DNA of 23,738 nt from CAZEQK01 sp964514395 (GTDB lineage: Bacteria > Bacillota > Bacilli > Tepidibacillales > Tepidibacillaceae): contig CAZEQK010000047.1 in NCBI GenBank assembly GCA_964514395.1, positions 1 through 23,738 of the forward strand, read 5' to 3'. Position numbers and translations under genes: made by a program. Below the pieces are notes generated by a model. It did not search any database. It was not told the origin of the DNA and saw only the letters and a program-made list of their open reading frames with translations. This document shows, in pieces, positions 15,809 through 23,274 of this stretch. Position 1 is the first letter of the stretch, and each line of letters begins with the position of its first letter.

Positions 15809-16813
15809 TTATATCGAGCTATCCTTTTTTATATTTGAATATTTGATTGGTTTATTCATTATCATTTTTACACCAGTTGATTTATCCTTTTGAAATAAGG
15901 AATAAATTGTCCGAAATAATATACTGATATCAAGTAAAAAAGAATAGTTTTGAATATACATTAAATCAAATCTTAACTTTTCACTTGTAGTGGAACTATA
16001 TTTCCCCATGATTTGAGCTAAACCTGTAATTCCTGGTTTTACGGAAAAACGATACATATAGTTTGGGTATTTCTCAAGATATTCGTTAACAAAAAAAGCT
16101 CGTTCTGGCCTTGGTCCTATGATGCTCATTTCTCCTTTTAACACATTTACTAATTGTGGTAGTTCATCAATTCTTGTTTTGCGAATAAACTTGCCTATTT
16201 TGGTTATTCTTATATCATTTTCAATAGCTAAAACTGGTCCTGTATTTATTTCTGCATTGAATACCATGCTTCTAAATTTGAACATCATAAAAGGCTGAGA
16301 GCTTAAACCTACTCTCTCTTGCTTAAAAATCGCAGGACCTTTCGAGAATAATGGAATAATTAGATAAAAAAGTAGTAAGATGGGGAAAAATAATATAATC
16401 ATGCTAAAAGACAATATTAAATCCAAGCCTCGTTTAATAAATTTTTGATATTTTTTTATTTGGAGTGGTCGGATAGCCACTATTAAACTATCATCAATTG
16501 AGGTTGCCTTCCCGTTTAATATAAATAAGTCGTAATCATTAGGAATAATGAGTATCTCTTTGCCGTGATTTAAACACCTCCTAATATATTCATCCTTACT
16601 TTTGAAATTAGAATGGATAATCACAGTATCTATTTGTGGAAAAACATTTTCTAATTGATTGATTTCCATTGAAGACATAACTTTCATTAAAATATACCCG
16701 TTTTTTTTACTATTTAGCTTTTTCACTATAGAATCAGTTGGATAATCAGCCAATAATAAAGCTTTTTTAGAACGATGAAAGGTATTGATCATGAATCTAC
16801 GATTCTTTAGCAT
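15809..16813 (-). CDS. Initiating sugar-1-phosphate transferase (polyprenyl-phosphate PGT) without N-terminal helices
   Basis: The C-terminal ~200 residues form the bacterial sugar transferase domain: a re-entrant hydrophobic segment (128-155), FKFRSM (178-183), RKTRIDELPQL (211-221, with the catalytic Asp216-Glu217), IIGPRPER (231-238) and KPGITGLAQ (259-267). It attaches the first sugar-1-phosphate to undecaprenyl phosphate. Full-length WcaJ-type enzymes have about 465 residues, with four N-terminal membrane helices and a Rossmann-like domain. This one has only the Rossmann-like part (about residues 17-117: KALLLADY, IDTVIIHS, ILIIPND) and no helices before it, 334 residues in all. The start follows AGGAGG by six bases and overlaps the upstream glycosyltransferase by 17 bases. 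Sugar specificity is unknown. Confidence 0.88.
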   Translation of the reverse strand: MLKNRRFMINTFHRSKKALLLADYPTDSIVKKLNSKKNGYILMKVMSSMEINQLENVFPQIDTVIIHSNFKSKDEYIRRCLNHGKEILIIPNDYDLFILNGKATSIDDSLIVAIRPLQIKKYQKFIKRGLDLILSFSMIILFFPILLLFYLIIPLFSKGPAIFKQERVGLSSQPFMMFKFRSMVFNAEINTGPVLAIENDIRITKIGKFIRKTRIDELPQLVNVLKGEMSIIGPRPERAFFVNEYLEKYPNYMYRFSVKPGITGLAQIMGKYSSTTSEKLRFDLMYIQNYSFLLDISILFRTIYSLFQKDKSTGVKMIMNKPIKYSNIKKDSSI

Positions 16814-17903
16814 TCGATACCTCCTGGTATATCAATACTGTCTGTTCAATCATTCTAGGTAGACTAAATTGGTTTTCGTACTTTTTTCGTGATGCTTTAC
16901 CTAATCTTTCTCTTAATTCTTTATTTTGAATAAGCAAGGATAATTTACTTATTAACATCTCTTTATTCCCCTTTGGAATCAGAAATCCATTGACATCATC
17001 TGTTACTAATTCAGACACTCCCCCAACATCAGAAGCAATAATAGGTAATCCGGCCCTCATTCCTTCTAATATACTGATCGGTAGCCCTTCCCAATCTGAA
17101 ATTAAAATAAATCCATCACAATTCTGTAATTGTTGTATCACATCAGTTCTTTCACCTAATAGGTGAACTTTATTCTTAAGCTCTAACTTTTTTATCCAAT
17201 ACTCAATATCTAGACGAAGCCTTCCATCACCAATAAAATATACTTGCCATCTTTTATCTTTTAACTTAGAAAGGGCTTGTAATAGAAAAATATGATTTTT
17301 TGGTTTTTCTAATCTTGCAGTCATAATAAATGTTGGGTTATCAGTGCTTTGTGTAACATTGGAGATAGGTATATTTGAGACACCATTATGAATCATATTT
17401 ACTTTGTATAAGGGTACAACTCGGTGTTTTTGTGAAAGCATTCTATCGTAATCAGATACAGTAATAACTTTGTTAGTAAAGCTTCCAGCAATTTTCTCAA
17501 CGATCAAATAGAATATTTGTTTAAATTTAGGTACTCCTTCAGTAAAAGCCCATCCATGTGCAGTAAATACAGAAGGAATATGTAGTGACCAAGCAGCAAT
17601 TCTTCCTAGAATACCTGCCTTTGAAGAATGGGTAGCTACTACATTTGGTTGTATATCTTTTAGTAACTTTCTTATTTCAAATACAGCACGCAAATCATTT
17701 AATGGATGAAGAGACCGAATTAGGTAAGGAATTGGGTGAACTTTAACCCCTTTATTGATTAATTGATCTATAAAGACACCGTTCCCACCAACTATTACTT
17801 CAACTTTATTTCCCTGCTTTTGAAGCTCTTTTGCTAAATCCATTACATGAGTTTGGGCCCCTCCTATATTATCTGACCGAGTAATAATCTGTACGATCTT
17901 CAT
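16797..17903 (-). CDS. GT4-family glycosyltransferase
   Basis: A 368-residue GT-B transferase. GGAQTHVMDLA (residues 14-24) is the classic N-terminal loop of GT4 EPS enzymes. TARLEKPKN (195-203) and the E-x7-E motif in DWEGLPISILEGM (E272, E280), followed by SDVGGVSELV, complete the active site. HGWAFTEG (116-123) is also seen in Bacillus EPS transferases. It probably adds an early sugar after the initiating transferase, next to which it is encoded. I chose the ATG at 17903 with GGAGG eight bases upstream; a TTG five codons earlier lies inside that ribosome site. It overlaps the initiating transferase gene by 17 bases. Confidence 0.88.
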   Translation of the reverse strand: MKIVQIITRSDNIGGAQTHVMDLAKELQKQGNKVEVIVGGNGVFIDQLINKGVKVHPIPYLIRSLHPLNDLRAVFEIRKLLKDIQPNVVATHSSKAGILGRIAAWSLHIPSVFTAHGWAFTEGVPKFKQIFYLIVEKIAGSFTNKVITVSDYDRMLSQKHRVVPLYKVNMIHNGVSNIPISNVTQSTDNPTFIMTARLEKPKNHIFLLQALSKLKDKRWQVYFIGDGRLRLDIEYWIKKLELKNKVHLLGERTDVIQQLQNCDGFILISDWEGLPISILEGMRAGLPIIASDVGGVSELVTDDVNGFLIPKGNKEMLISKLSLLIQNKELRERLGKASRKKYENQFSLPRMIEQTVLIYQEVSNAKES

Positions 17904-17918
17904 TCCTTTATCCTCCAA

Positions 17919-19430
17919 TTACTTCTTTTGATGATAATAATATTGATTCGATTTAATTTTTTTACTGTTTAAAACTGTTCCTATTAAATTTGCATGAACG
18001 TGATAAAGTAAATGTTTGGTTTTAAGTAATTCATCATATTTCGTCATTTTTGATTTTATAACTAACAATACTGTATCTGATATTTTAGCTAATATTTGTC
18101 CATCGGTTACTGATAGAATTGGAGGGCTGTCTATCAGAATCAAGTCATAATTTTCTTTAAGCTTTTCCATTAGTTCAATCATCATTTTTTTTCCTAATAA
18201 TTCAGCAGGATTCGTGGGTATTGGTCCACTTGGTAGGATATGAAGATTTTCAACCTCGGTGCTGAAAATATAATTTTTATTATCGATTTCTTCTTCCAAT
18301 AAACTTGTTAAACCATGCAGATTTGAGACATGAAACAATCGATGAAGTGAAGGACTACGTAAATCACAATCCATTAATAGAACTTTCTTTCCCTCTTGAG
18401 CAAATGCTACAGCTAAATTTGCAACAATGGTTGTTTTTCCTTCTTGGGTAACTGAGCTAGTGACTAATAGGGTGCGAATATCCTGCTGGTAATCCATGTA
18501 TTTAATGTTTGTTCTTAAGGTTCGATAGGATTCAGCTACTTGTGAATTGGGATAATTAAGGTAATAAATATCGTTTTCTTTTACTATTAATTGGCCAGTT
18601 CTAGCACTACGTAATGAATTAGAAGGTTCTTTATTAGCATTTCGAAGGTTAATTACTTTTTGTTCCTCTTTATTACGTTGATATTCTTCCTTTAATCTCA
18701 AATAAGGAGCTGATGCTTGTTCATCCATATATTTTTGTTTTTTAATTTTATTCTCTACCTTTTTCCGTGGGAATTTTGGTATTATACCTAAAATAGGTAA
18801 GTTGATTTTTTTTTCGATATTGTCTTCTGTTTGAACGGTTTTATCTAACATATCGAATAAGAGTGCTAACCCAATACTAATACTGATCGTTAGAAAAAAA
18901 ACAATTGTCATATTTAGATATGGTTTTGGGCTAACTGGTATCATACTTGATTCATTAGTTGCTTTATCTAATATTGAAATATTTTCGACCTTTAAGATAT
19001 CTGGAAGGTTTACTTGAAAAGAATGAGCAAAACTGTTTGCAATATCCACTGCCCGATCTGGACTAGTGTCAGTTACGATAATCTCTGTTAATAAGGAATC
19101 CTTTGCTACTTGAGTTCTTACCTTTGAAAGTAATTCATTTACAGACAGATTAAGCTTTAATCTCTGGATTACATCCTTAGCAATTTTCTTGCTTTTTATT
19201 ATTTCTCCATAGGTTGATACCAGCTTTTCGTTGGTAATTAAATCGTTATAGCTTATTTTGTTCCCTTCATTTTGTGGCTGTACTAATAGAGTAGTTTTTA
19301 CTTCATATTTCAAAGGAAGAATAAAAAAACTGATCCATCCTGTTAATGATACGGAAACAATGACAATCAAAACGACCCAGATTAATCGTTGTTTTACAAT
19401 TCGAATGAGATCTATCAATTCAAAATTCAT
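17919..19430 (-). CDS. Fused Wzz chain-length regulator and BY-tyrosine kinase
   Basis: A 503-residue fusion. Residues 1-200 form a Wzz module with two membrane helices (17-39 and 171-193) and a short outer domain, with a proline-rich SPKPYLN before helix 2. Residues ~295-503 form a bacterial tyrosine kinase: the oligomerisation motif E-S-Y-R-T-L-R (E300, R303, R306), Walker A in SSVTQEGKTT (325-334), Walker A' in KVLLMDCDLR (349-358) and Walker B in LILIDSPPI (430-438). A YYY cluster at 497-499 is the likely autophosphorylation tail. A basic/acidic low-complexity linker (about 220-280) joins the halves. Firmicutes usually split these into two proteins (CapA/CapB type). It should set chain length and gate polymer assembly. 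No cognate PHP-type phosphatase lies in the window. GAGGTGG precedes the ATG. Confidence 0.9.
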   Translation of the reverse strand: MNFELIDLIRIVKQRLIWVVLIVIVSVSLTGWISFFILPLKYEVKTTLLVQPQNEGNKISYNDLITNEKLVSTYGEIIKSKKIAKDVIQRLKLNLSVNELLSKVRTQVAKDSLLTEIIVTDTSPDRAVDIANSFAHSFQVNLPDILKVENISILDKATNESSMIPVSPKPYLNMTIVFFLTISISIGLALLFDMLDKTVQTEDNIEKKINLPILGIIPKFPRKKVENKIKKQKYMDEQASAPYLRLKEEYQRNKEEQKVINLRNANKEPSNSLRSARTGQLIVKENDIYYLNYPNSQVAESYRTLRTNIKYMDYQQDIRTLLVTSSVTQEGKTTIVANLAVAFAQEGKKVLLMDCDLRSPSLHRLFHVSNLHGLTSLLEEEIDNKNYIFSTEVENLHILPSGPIPTNPAELLGKKMMIELMEKLKENYDLILIDSPPILSVTDGQILAKISDTVLLVIKSKMTKYDELLKTKHLLYHVHANLIGTVLNSKKIKSNQYYYHQKK

Positions 19431-19442
19431 TTTTTACCCACC

Positions 19443-20450
19443 TCAATCACGCATTTTTAATCGTTCCATTATGTCCCGCATATTTAATGAAATCATTCCG
19501 TATTCCCTATGTAAGCTTTGAAAATGATTTAGTACCATCCTTAAATCTTTCAAGCTTTGTTCGATGTTTCTTCCAAAATTATGAGGATGCCACCATAGAT
19601 GGAAGACCTGATTCTTTATAGCTGCCTCCGTCATAGCACGATTGATTCTTTTTATCCGAAACTTATTAAGCCTTTGTAAAACTCTCGGATTCGGTCTAAG
19701 GAAAAAGCTTTCTCTTATATTATAGAGTCCTGTTTTATCATATATTTCTTTCCAAGGGAGAATATGGTAACCGCTTAAATTTATATAAGTGTCTATTAAA
19801 CGAAATAATTTTATAATAAATTTATATTGGTCTTTACTACTATATTGATACATTGCATGCTGACGATTACCCCGGTAGCATAAAATACTATGTTCTAAAA
19901 GGTATATGTCATAATCTGAATTATGCTCATTTCTAGGAAACACAATAGATCGATATTGAATTCCATACTTCTTAGCTATCCCTATTGCACTATCTAGATC
20001 TGCTGAAAACATTTGATGGGATTGCCCATCTTCTAGACAATAATAATGAGAAAAAGTATGTGTAGCTAATTCCTGTTCTGGTTGTAATTGAATTAATTTA
20101 ATTAGCTTAGGTGCATAGTGTAATGGATCATCAGATTCATCAACTCCAACCTCTTCTATGTAAGGATTTAATTTTGAGTCTTTATAAAATGGTTTAATTT
20201 GCGGAGTATACATCATGAGTTCATCCCTTGATTCAGCAAATAAAAACCCTACCGTTGCCCATGTTGCAGCTATATGATATTCGTTAAATAAATCTAAAAT
20301 CTTAGGTACAGCCTTTCTTGCATTTATTATATTTCGAACACAAGGTTCTTCAATACTGCATATATCTCTCATGCCCCACATCAATTCAAAATCTAAGGAT
20401 ATAATAAGTGCACCAACACTATTTTCCATTTTCATAAACCCGTCCACCAT
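19443..20450 (-). CDS. Polysaccharide deacetylase (NodB-like), first gene of the operon
   Basis: A 335-residue carbohydrate-esterase-4-like protein. ISLDFELMWG (residues 17-26) replaces the usual DD motif and supplies Asp20. ATHTFSHYYC (129-138) gives the His131/His135 metal pair. FPRNEHNS (171-178) and HLWWHPHNFG (284-293, His288) fit motifs 3-5 of the SLDFE subgroup found in O-antigen and EPS loci. There is no signal peptide or membrane helix, so it probably acts in the cytoplasm on a nucleotide- or lipid-linked sugar rather than on the exported polymer. The start is uncertain: the ATG at 20450 has only a weak AGGA three bases away, and an ATG at 20435 has GGTGGACGG upstream. Twelve bases separate it from the Wzz-kinase gene. 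Confidence 0.8.
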   Translation of the reverse strand: MVDGFMKMENSVGALIISLDFELMWGMRDICSIEEPCVRNIINARKAVPKILDLFNEYHIAATWATVGFLFAESRDELMMYTPQIKPFYKDSKLNPYIEEVGVDESDDPLHYAPKLIKLIQLQPEQELATHTFSHYYCLEDGQSHQMFSADLDSAIGIAKKYGIQYRSIVFPRNEHNSDYDIYLLEHSILCYRGNRQHAMYQYSSKDQYKFIIKLFRLIDTYINLSGYHILPWKEIYDKTGLYNIRESFFLRPNPRVLQRLNKFRIKRINRAMTEAAIKNQVFHLWWHPHNFGRNIEQSLKDLRMVLNHFQSLHREYGMISLNMRDIMERLKMRD

Positions 20451-20502
20451 TTGTCCTATTACTTTAGTATCATTCCCTAGTAATTGTATGTTGTAATTGA
20501 AG

Positions 20503-20531
20503 GATATATGTCGGATAAACTGTTAAGTCAA
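20503..20531 (-). promoter_or_regulatory. Putative sigma-A promoter of the polysaccharide operon
   Basis: On the minus strand TTGACT (plus 20526-20531, 5/6 match to the -35 box) is followed after exactly 17 bases by TATATC (plus 20503-20508, 4/6 match to the -10 box). Transcription would begin about 45 bases upstream of the first gene. The -35 box lies only a few bases from the terminator of the small gene upstream, so the operon is insulated from it. Confidence 0.55.
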
Positions 20532-20533
20532 AT

Positions 20534-20570
20534 AAAAAAAACGGTAAGGAGTTTCTCTCTTACCGTTTTT
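20534..20570 (-). terminator. Bidirectional-looking intrinsic terminator upstream of the polysaccharide operon
   Basis: CGGTAAG (20542-20548) pairs with CTTACCG (20559-20565) around a 10-base loop, and flanking A and T runs extend the stem. Both strands have a T-run after the stem. It lies on the minus strand about 60 bases past the stop of the 38-residue gene, which it most likely ends. No plus-strand gene is seen upstream. Confidence 0.85.
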
Positions 20571-20629
20571 ATATTACTATTTCTTATTTTATGTATAGGT
20601 ATGACAACAATTTTTACTCATTCTATGTT

Positions 20630-20746
20630 TTAATGTCCGTTCCGTTTGAATTTTTTGACAAGTAAGAGGATCACAAAAACAACTCCAATGAGGAAAACTG
20701 AAAGTATGAGAAGCTGAAAAATAAAAGCACCCCAGTATATTTCCAT
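20630..20746 (-). CDS. 38-residue single-pass membrane protein
   Basis: The product begins MEIYWGAFIFQLLIL and has one long hydrophobic helix (about residues 7-31) and a basic tail (KKFKRNGH). AAAGGAG (plus 20757-20763) lies ten bases upstream of the ATG, and a strong terminator lies downstream, so it looks like a complete transcription unit or the end of one. The FW/YWG-x-x-IFQL start followed by a helix and basic tail is like DUF4083-type Bacillus miniproteins as I recall them, but I am not certain. It would sit in the membrane with the basic end inside. Its function is unknown. Confidence 0.65.
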   Translation of the reverse strand: MEIYWGAFIFQLLILSVFLIGVVFVILLLVKKFKRNGH

Positions 20747-20770
20747 TTTTGAACATCTCCTTTCGCTATA

Positions 20771-21309
20771 TCAATATATAGCTTTTTTTATCTGAATAAA
20801 CCTCTCTTTTGTGATTCTTAATAGGAACACTTCCTTATCAGAAGGATCGTGCTCAAAGCCAAATGAAAGTAGCGCATTTTGTCCTTTTTTATTATTTAAT
20901 AATAAACCATCCTCCATTACTTCCCCACCATATTCATTAAAAAAATAATCTAATAATAGATAGATTGCTTCCTTTGCATAACCCTTACCTCTATAAGCAC
21001 CCTCAATTTTTATATTAAATTCTGCTGTTTTTGTGAAAGCATCATAGCGATGAAAGCTTACTTCACCTACTGGTTCATCAGCTTTATTAAATATAAGACA
21101 ATAAAAATTCTTCCATCTGTTGGGTCTACCATTTTTTCAAACCATGACAGTGCTTTTTCATCTGACAAATAGTATGGTCCTCCAATTTCTTCTGTTGTAT
21201 CAATATCTGACCATAATTTATTAATATATTCTCTTTCTTCATATCCGATAAAAAAAGAAAGATCAAAATAAAAAAGCAGCCCATTGATGAGTTGCTTAAC
21301 TTTTTTCAT
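20771..21309 (-). pseudogene. GNAT-family N-acetyltransferase, frameshifted
   Basis: The first part encodes about 65 residues (GYEEREYINKLWSDID, YYLSDEKALSWFEKMVDP). At about 21110-21114 the frame is lost, and the protein continues in another frame with NFYCLIFNKADEPVGEVSFH, then the acetyl-CoA loop YRGKGYAKEAI and SFGFEHDPSDKEVFLLRI, ending at a TGA at 20771-20773. Changing GGAAG to GGAAAG gives DGKNFYC and restores about 179 residues. Motif A (R-x-x-G-x-A-like) and the preceding beta strand identify the GNAT fold; the acceptor is unknown. No good ribosome site precedes the ATG at 21309, so the 5' end may also be altered, or the start is internal. It is either a recent pseudogene or a one-base sequencing error. 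Confidence 0.75.
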
Positions 21310-21488
21310 TTTGTTGAGATGAGATAACGTGAAAGTTTATTTTTACTTATACTGGTTTGATTATTTATACTTGTTGTGATTGCTAAAATATCGTTTGTTA
21401 TAGTTGCATCAAAGCATAGAGAAAAATTATTAAATTTAAGGAAAGATCCTATTTATATGAAATCTAAGGTGTGGAATTATTTAAACGA

Positions 21489-21820
21489 TTATATAATGAG
21501 TTTTATAAATATAGTAACTACTTCAAAGAGTATACCTATAACAAACATGAGAGCTTCTATTTTCAAATAAGAAATTAAGTTGTCTAATATTCCTTCTATT
21601 TGTATTCTCATATCCCCATCATCAAGATACAATGTTGATTCAGCATATTTTTTAATATTATATAATTTTGTTCCTAAAATAATGATGATAATTCCTGGTA
21701 ATGCACCAATAATAAATGCAAATAGACCCACAATTGTTGCAAAAATACCTACAAAATATTGATTAAACCTAATATGCCCGCCCAGCGGGTTAATTGCTTC
21801 GCTTGTTCTTTGGAAATCAT
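21489..21820 (-). pseudogene. DUF5362-like membrane protein, frameshifted
   Basis: The true 5' end has a strong GAGGAGGG seven bases from the ATG at 21820 and reads MISKEQAKQLTRWAGILGLI, then stops. The frame shifts at the A4 (plus 21753-21756): adding one T on the coding strand turns the sequence into NIFVGIFATIVGLFAFIIG and continues to the stop at 21489. The restored protein has about 110 residues with three membrane segments; GALPGIIIIILGTKLYN is the hallmark of DUF5362-type proteins, which have no known function. Only the distal 80 residues form a long open frame here. The span is 332 bases, one short of a multiple of three. Pseudogene or sequencing error cannot be separated from sequence alone. 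Confidence 0.7.
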
Positions 21821-21858
21821 TTAAACCCTCCTCTATTTATAAAAACTTTTATATAAGA

Positions 21859-22569
21859 TTATTCTTCTTTCTTTGAGAGTATACCTGTGTACATGCCTCT
21901 TCCACTCAATCCAACAGGGTCGTAATTTACCTTTAAACCTACTTCATCAAATGCTTTTCTCATTTCATTTTCAGTAAATAATCCTAAAGTATGCTGCTCC
22001 TTTATATGTTCAATACCTTCCTTATTACCAATTAGGTAATGAAATTTTAAAATAGATAGATTCTCTTTTCTAGCAGTATGTGTCATCCTTGTAATCTTCA
22101 TGCCATTTCCTTCGGCATTTAATACATCAACCCTACCACTTTCCCATCTAACTGGAGTTAACCATGGTTCGATTAATATCATCCCATGCTCATTGAGATG
22201 TTCCTTTAAGTGAAATAGAGTACGAACAACATTTTCGTTGGTTTGAACATAACCTATAGAGCTAAATAGACACATGACAACATCATACTTCTTTCCTAAA
22301 TCAAACTGAATCATATCTCTAACAAAATATTGTCCCTTTATATTCTTTTCTTTTGCTATCTCAATAAAATCCTCATTTATATCCAGCCCATCTATTTGGA
22401 AGTGTTCCTTTAGATATTGATCATGATTGCCTGTGCCACATGCAACATTTAATATAGAGTGATATTTTTCATTGACCTTTAAAATAAAGCTTTTAATCTC
22501 TTCAGCTTCCTTTTGATAATCCTTAAAATTATATATAGTATCATACAATTGTGCAGATTTATGAAACAT
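21859..22569 (-). CDS. Class I SAM-dependent methyltransferase
   Basis: A 236-residue protein with the class I Rossmann methyltransferase motifs: ILNVACGTGNH (residues 39-49, motif I), GLDINEDF (61-68, with Asp63 to bind the SAM ribose), RDMIQFDLGKKYDVVMCLFSS (motifs II-III) and HGMILIEPW (motif post-III). The N-terminal YDTIYNFKDY and the acidic loop fit the Methyltransf_25/UbiE-like group. Related proteins methylate small molecules, including dTDP-amino sugars (DesVI type), but the acceptor cannot be named here. AAAGGA is nine bases before the ATG. Its 24-base spacing from the upstream NTP pyrophosphatase gene suggests co-transcription. Confidence 0.85.
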   Translation of the reverse strand: MFHKSAQLYDTIYNFKDYQKEAEEIKSFILKVNEKYHSILNVACGTGNHDQYLKEHFQIDGLDINEDFIEIAKEKNIKGQYFVRDMIQFDLGKKYDVVMCLFSSIGYVQTNENVVRTLFHLKEHLNEHGMILIEPWLTPVRWESGRVDVLNAEGNGMKITRMTHTARKENLSILKFHYLIGNKEGIEHIKEQHTLGLFTENEMRKAFDEVGLKVNYDPVGLSGRGMYTGILSKKEE

Positions 22570-22593
22570 ACGAATTCATCCTTTCTAATATAA

Positions 22594-23223
22594 CTAAACC
22601 TTTATTGAACTTTCATTTAGCACTCTTATAAAAAAATTTCTAAAACCCTTTGTCAAACTATCATCTTCACTACTTCTAGTCGGCTTAGTATCCAAATAAT
22701 AAGTTCCATCCGCAATATTCATCGATACTGAATCTAATGGAAATCCATTTATCCGCTTCAAATGGGGCTTTGATGTGATAATAAAAGGGATGGAGGAGAT
22801 ATCATCACCGTCATATTCAAAAATGTTATTTTCATCAAGGACTAAACAGATAGCATTTTTGTATTTCGCTTTCACTTGTCCACCTAGCTCCAATGCTAGA
22901 TTAGAATAATATGCTATCATTTCTTCATCATTTAGTACTTTTCCATTTACTCTTCTTACATGAACACCTGGCTGTCTTTCTTTATCCAATCCTTCAATAT
23001 ATAAACCGGAATCAGCAGAAAAAACTGGTATTCTTGTAGAGCGATAATAAGCTAATGCTTTAATTTTTGCATTCTCTAATGGATCATTCCCATTTTCATC
23101 AATGCCATCAAATTGCATCTCTAACTCATTTAATCCTATTATTTCTATATTTAACCCTTCAAGCATATATCTCATATGCTGTAGCTTTGCAGGATTAGTC
23201 GTTCCATATAATAATTCCATCAT
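22594..23223 (-). CDS. Ham1/RdgB-like non-canonical NTP pyrophosphatase, divergent
   Basis: A 209-residue protein of the Ham1/ITPase fold. GTTNPAKLQHM (residues 7-17) is the phosphate-binding T-x-N-x-x-K motif, ENAKIKALAYY (50-60) the second, and FSADSGLYIEGLDKERQPGVH (68-88) the catalytic D-S-G-L loop. Family members hydrolyse ITP, XTP and dITP to the monophosphate to clean the nucleotide pool. The C-terminal E-K-N...S-H-R base-recognition motif of RdgB is absent, replaced by NGFPLDSVS and PTRSSEDDS, so base specificity may differ. I chose the ATG at 23223 with AGGAGG six bases away, not an upstream in-frame ATG. It is probably the first gene of a two-gene unit with the methyltransferase. 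Confidence 0.75.
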   Translation of the reverse strand: MMELLYGTTNPAKLQHMRYMLEGLNIEIIGLNELEMQFDGIDENGNDPLENAKIKALAYYRSTRIPVFSADSGLYIEGLDKERQPGVHVRRVNGKVLNDEEMIAYYSNLALELGGQVKAKYKNAICLVLDENNIFEYDGDDISSIPFIITSKPHLKRINGFPLDSVSMNIADGTYYLDTKPTRSSEDDSLTKGFRNFFIRVLNESSIKV

Positions 23224-23274
23224 GATGACCCTCCTGATATGTTTAGTAATAATTGTAATATCATCATCCAATGG

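Noticed and set aside
21376..21570. Plus-strand open frame of 64 codons starting at GTG.
   Set aside because: It has no ribosome site and overlaps the 3' end of the DUF5362-like gene on the other strand, whose family assignment is clear. Only the part in the gap has protein-like composition.
21838..21853. TATAAAA-AC-TTTTATA hairpin after the methyltransferase gene, considered as a terminator.
   Set aside because: The stem contains only A-T pairs and lacks a T-tract; such structures are frequent by chance here.
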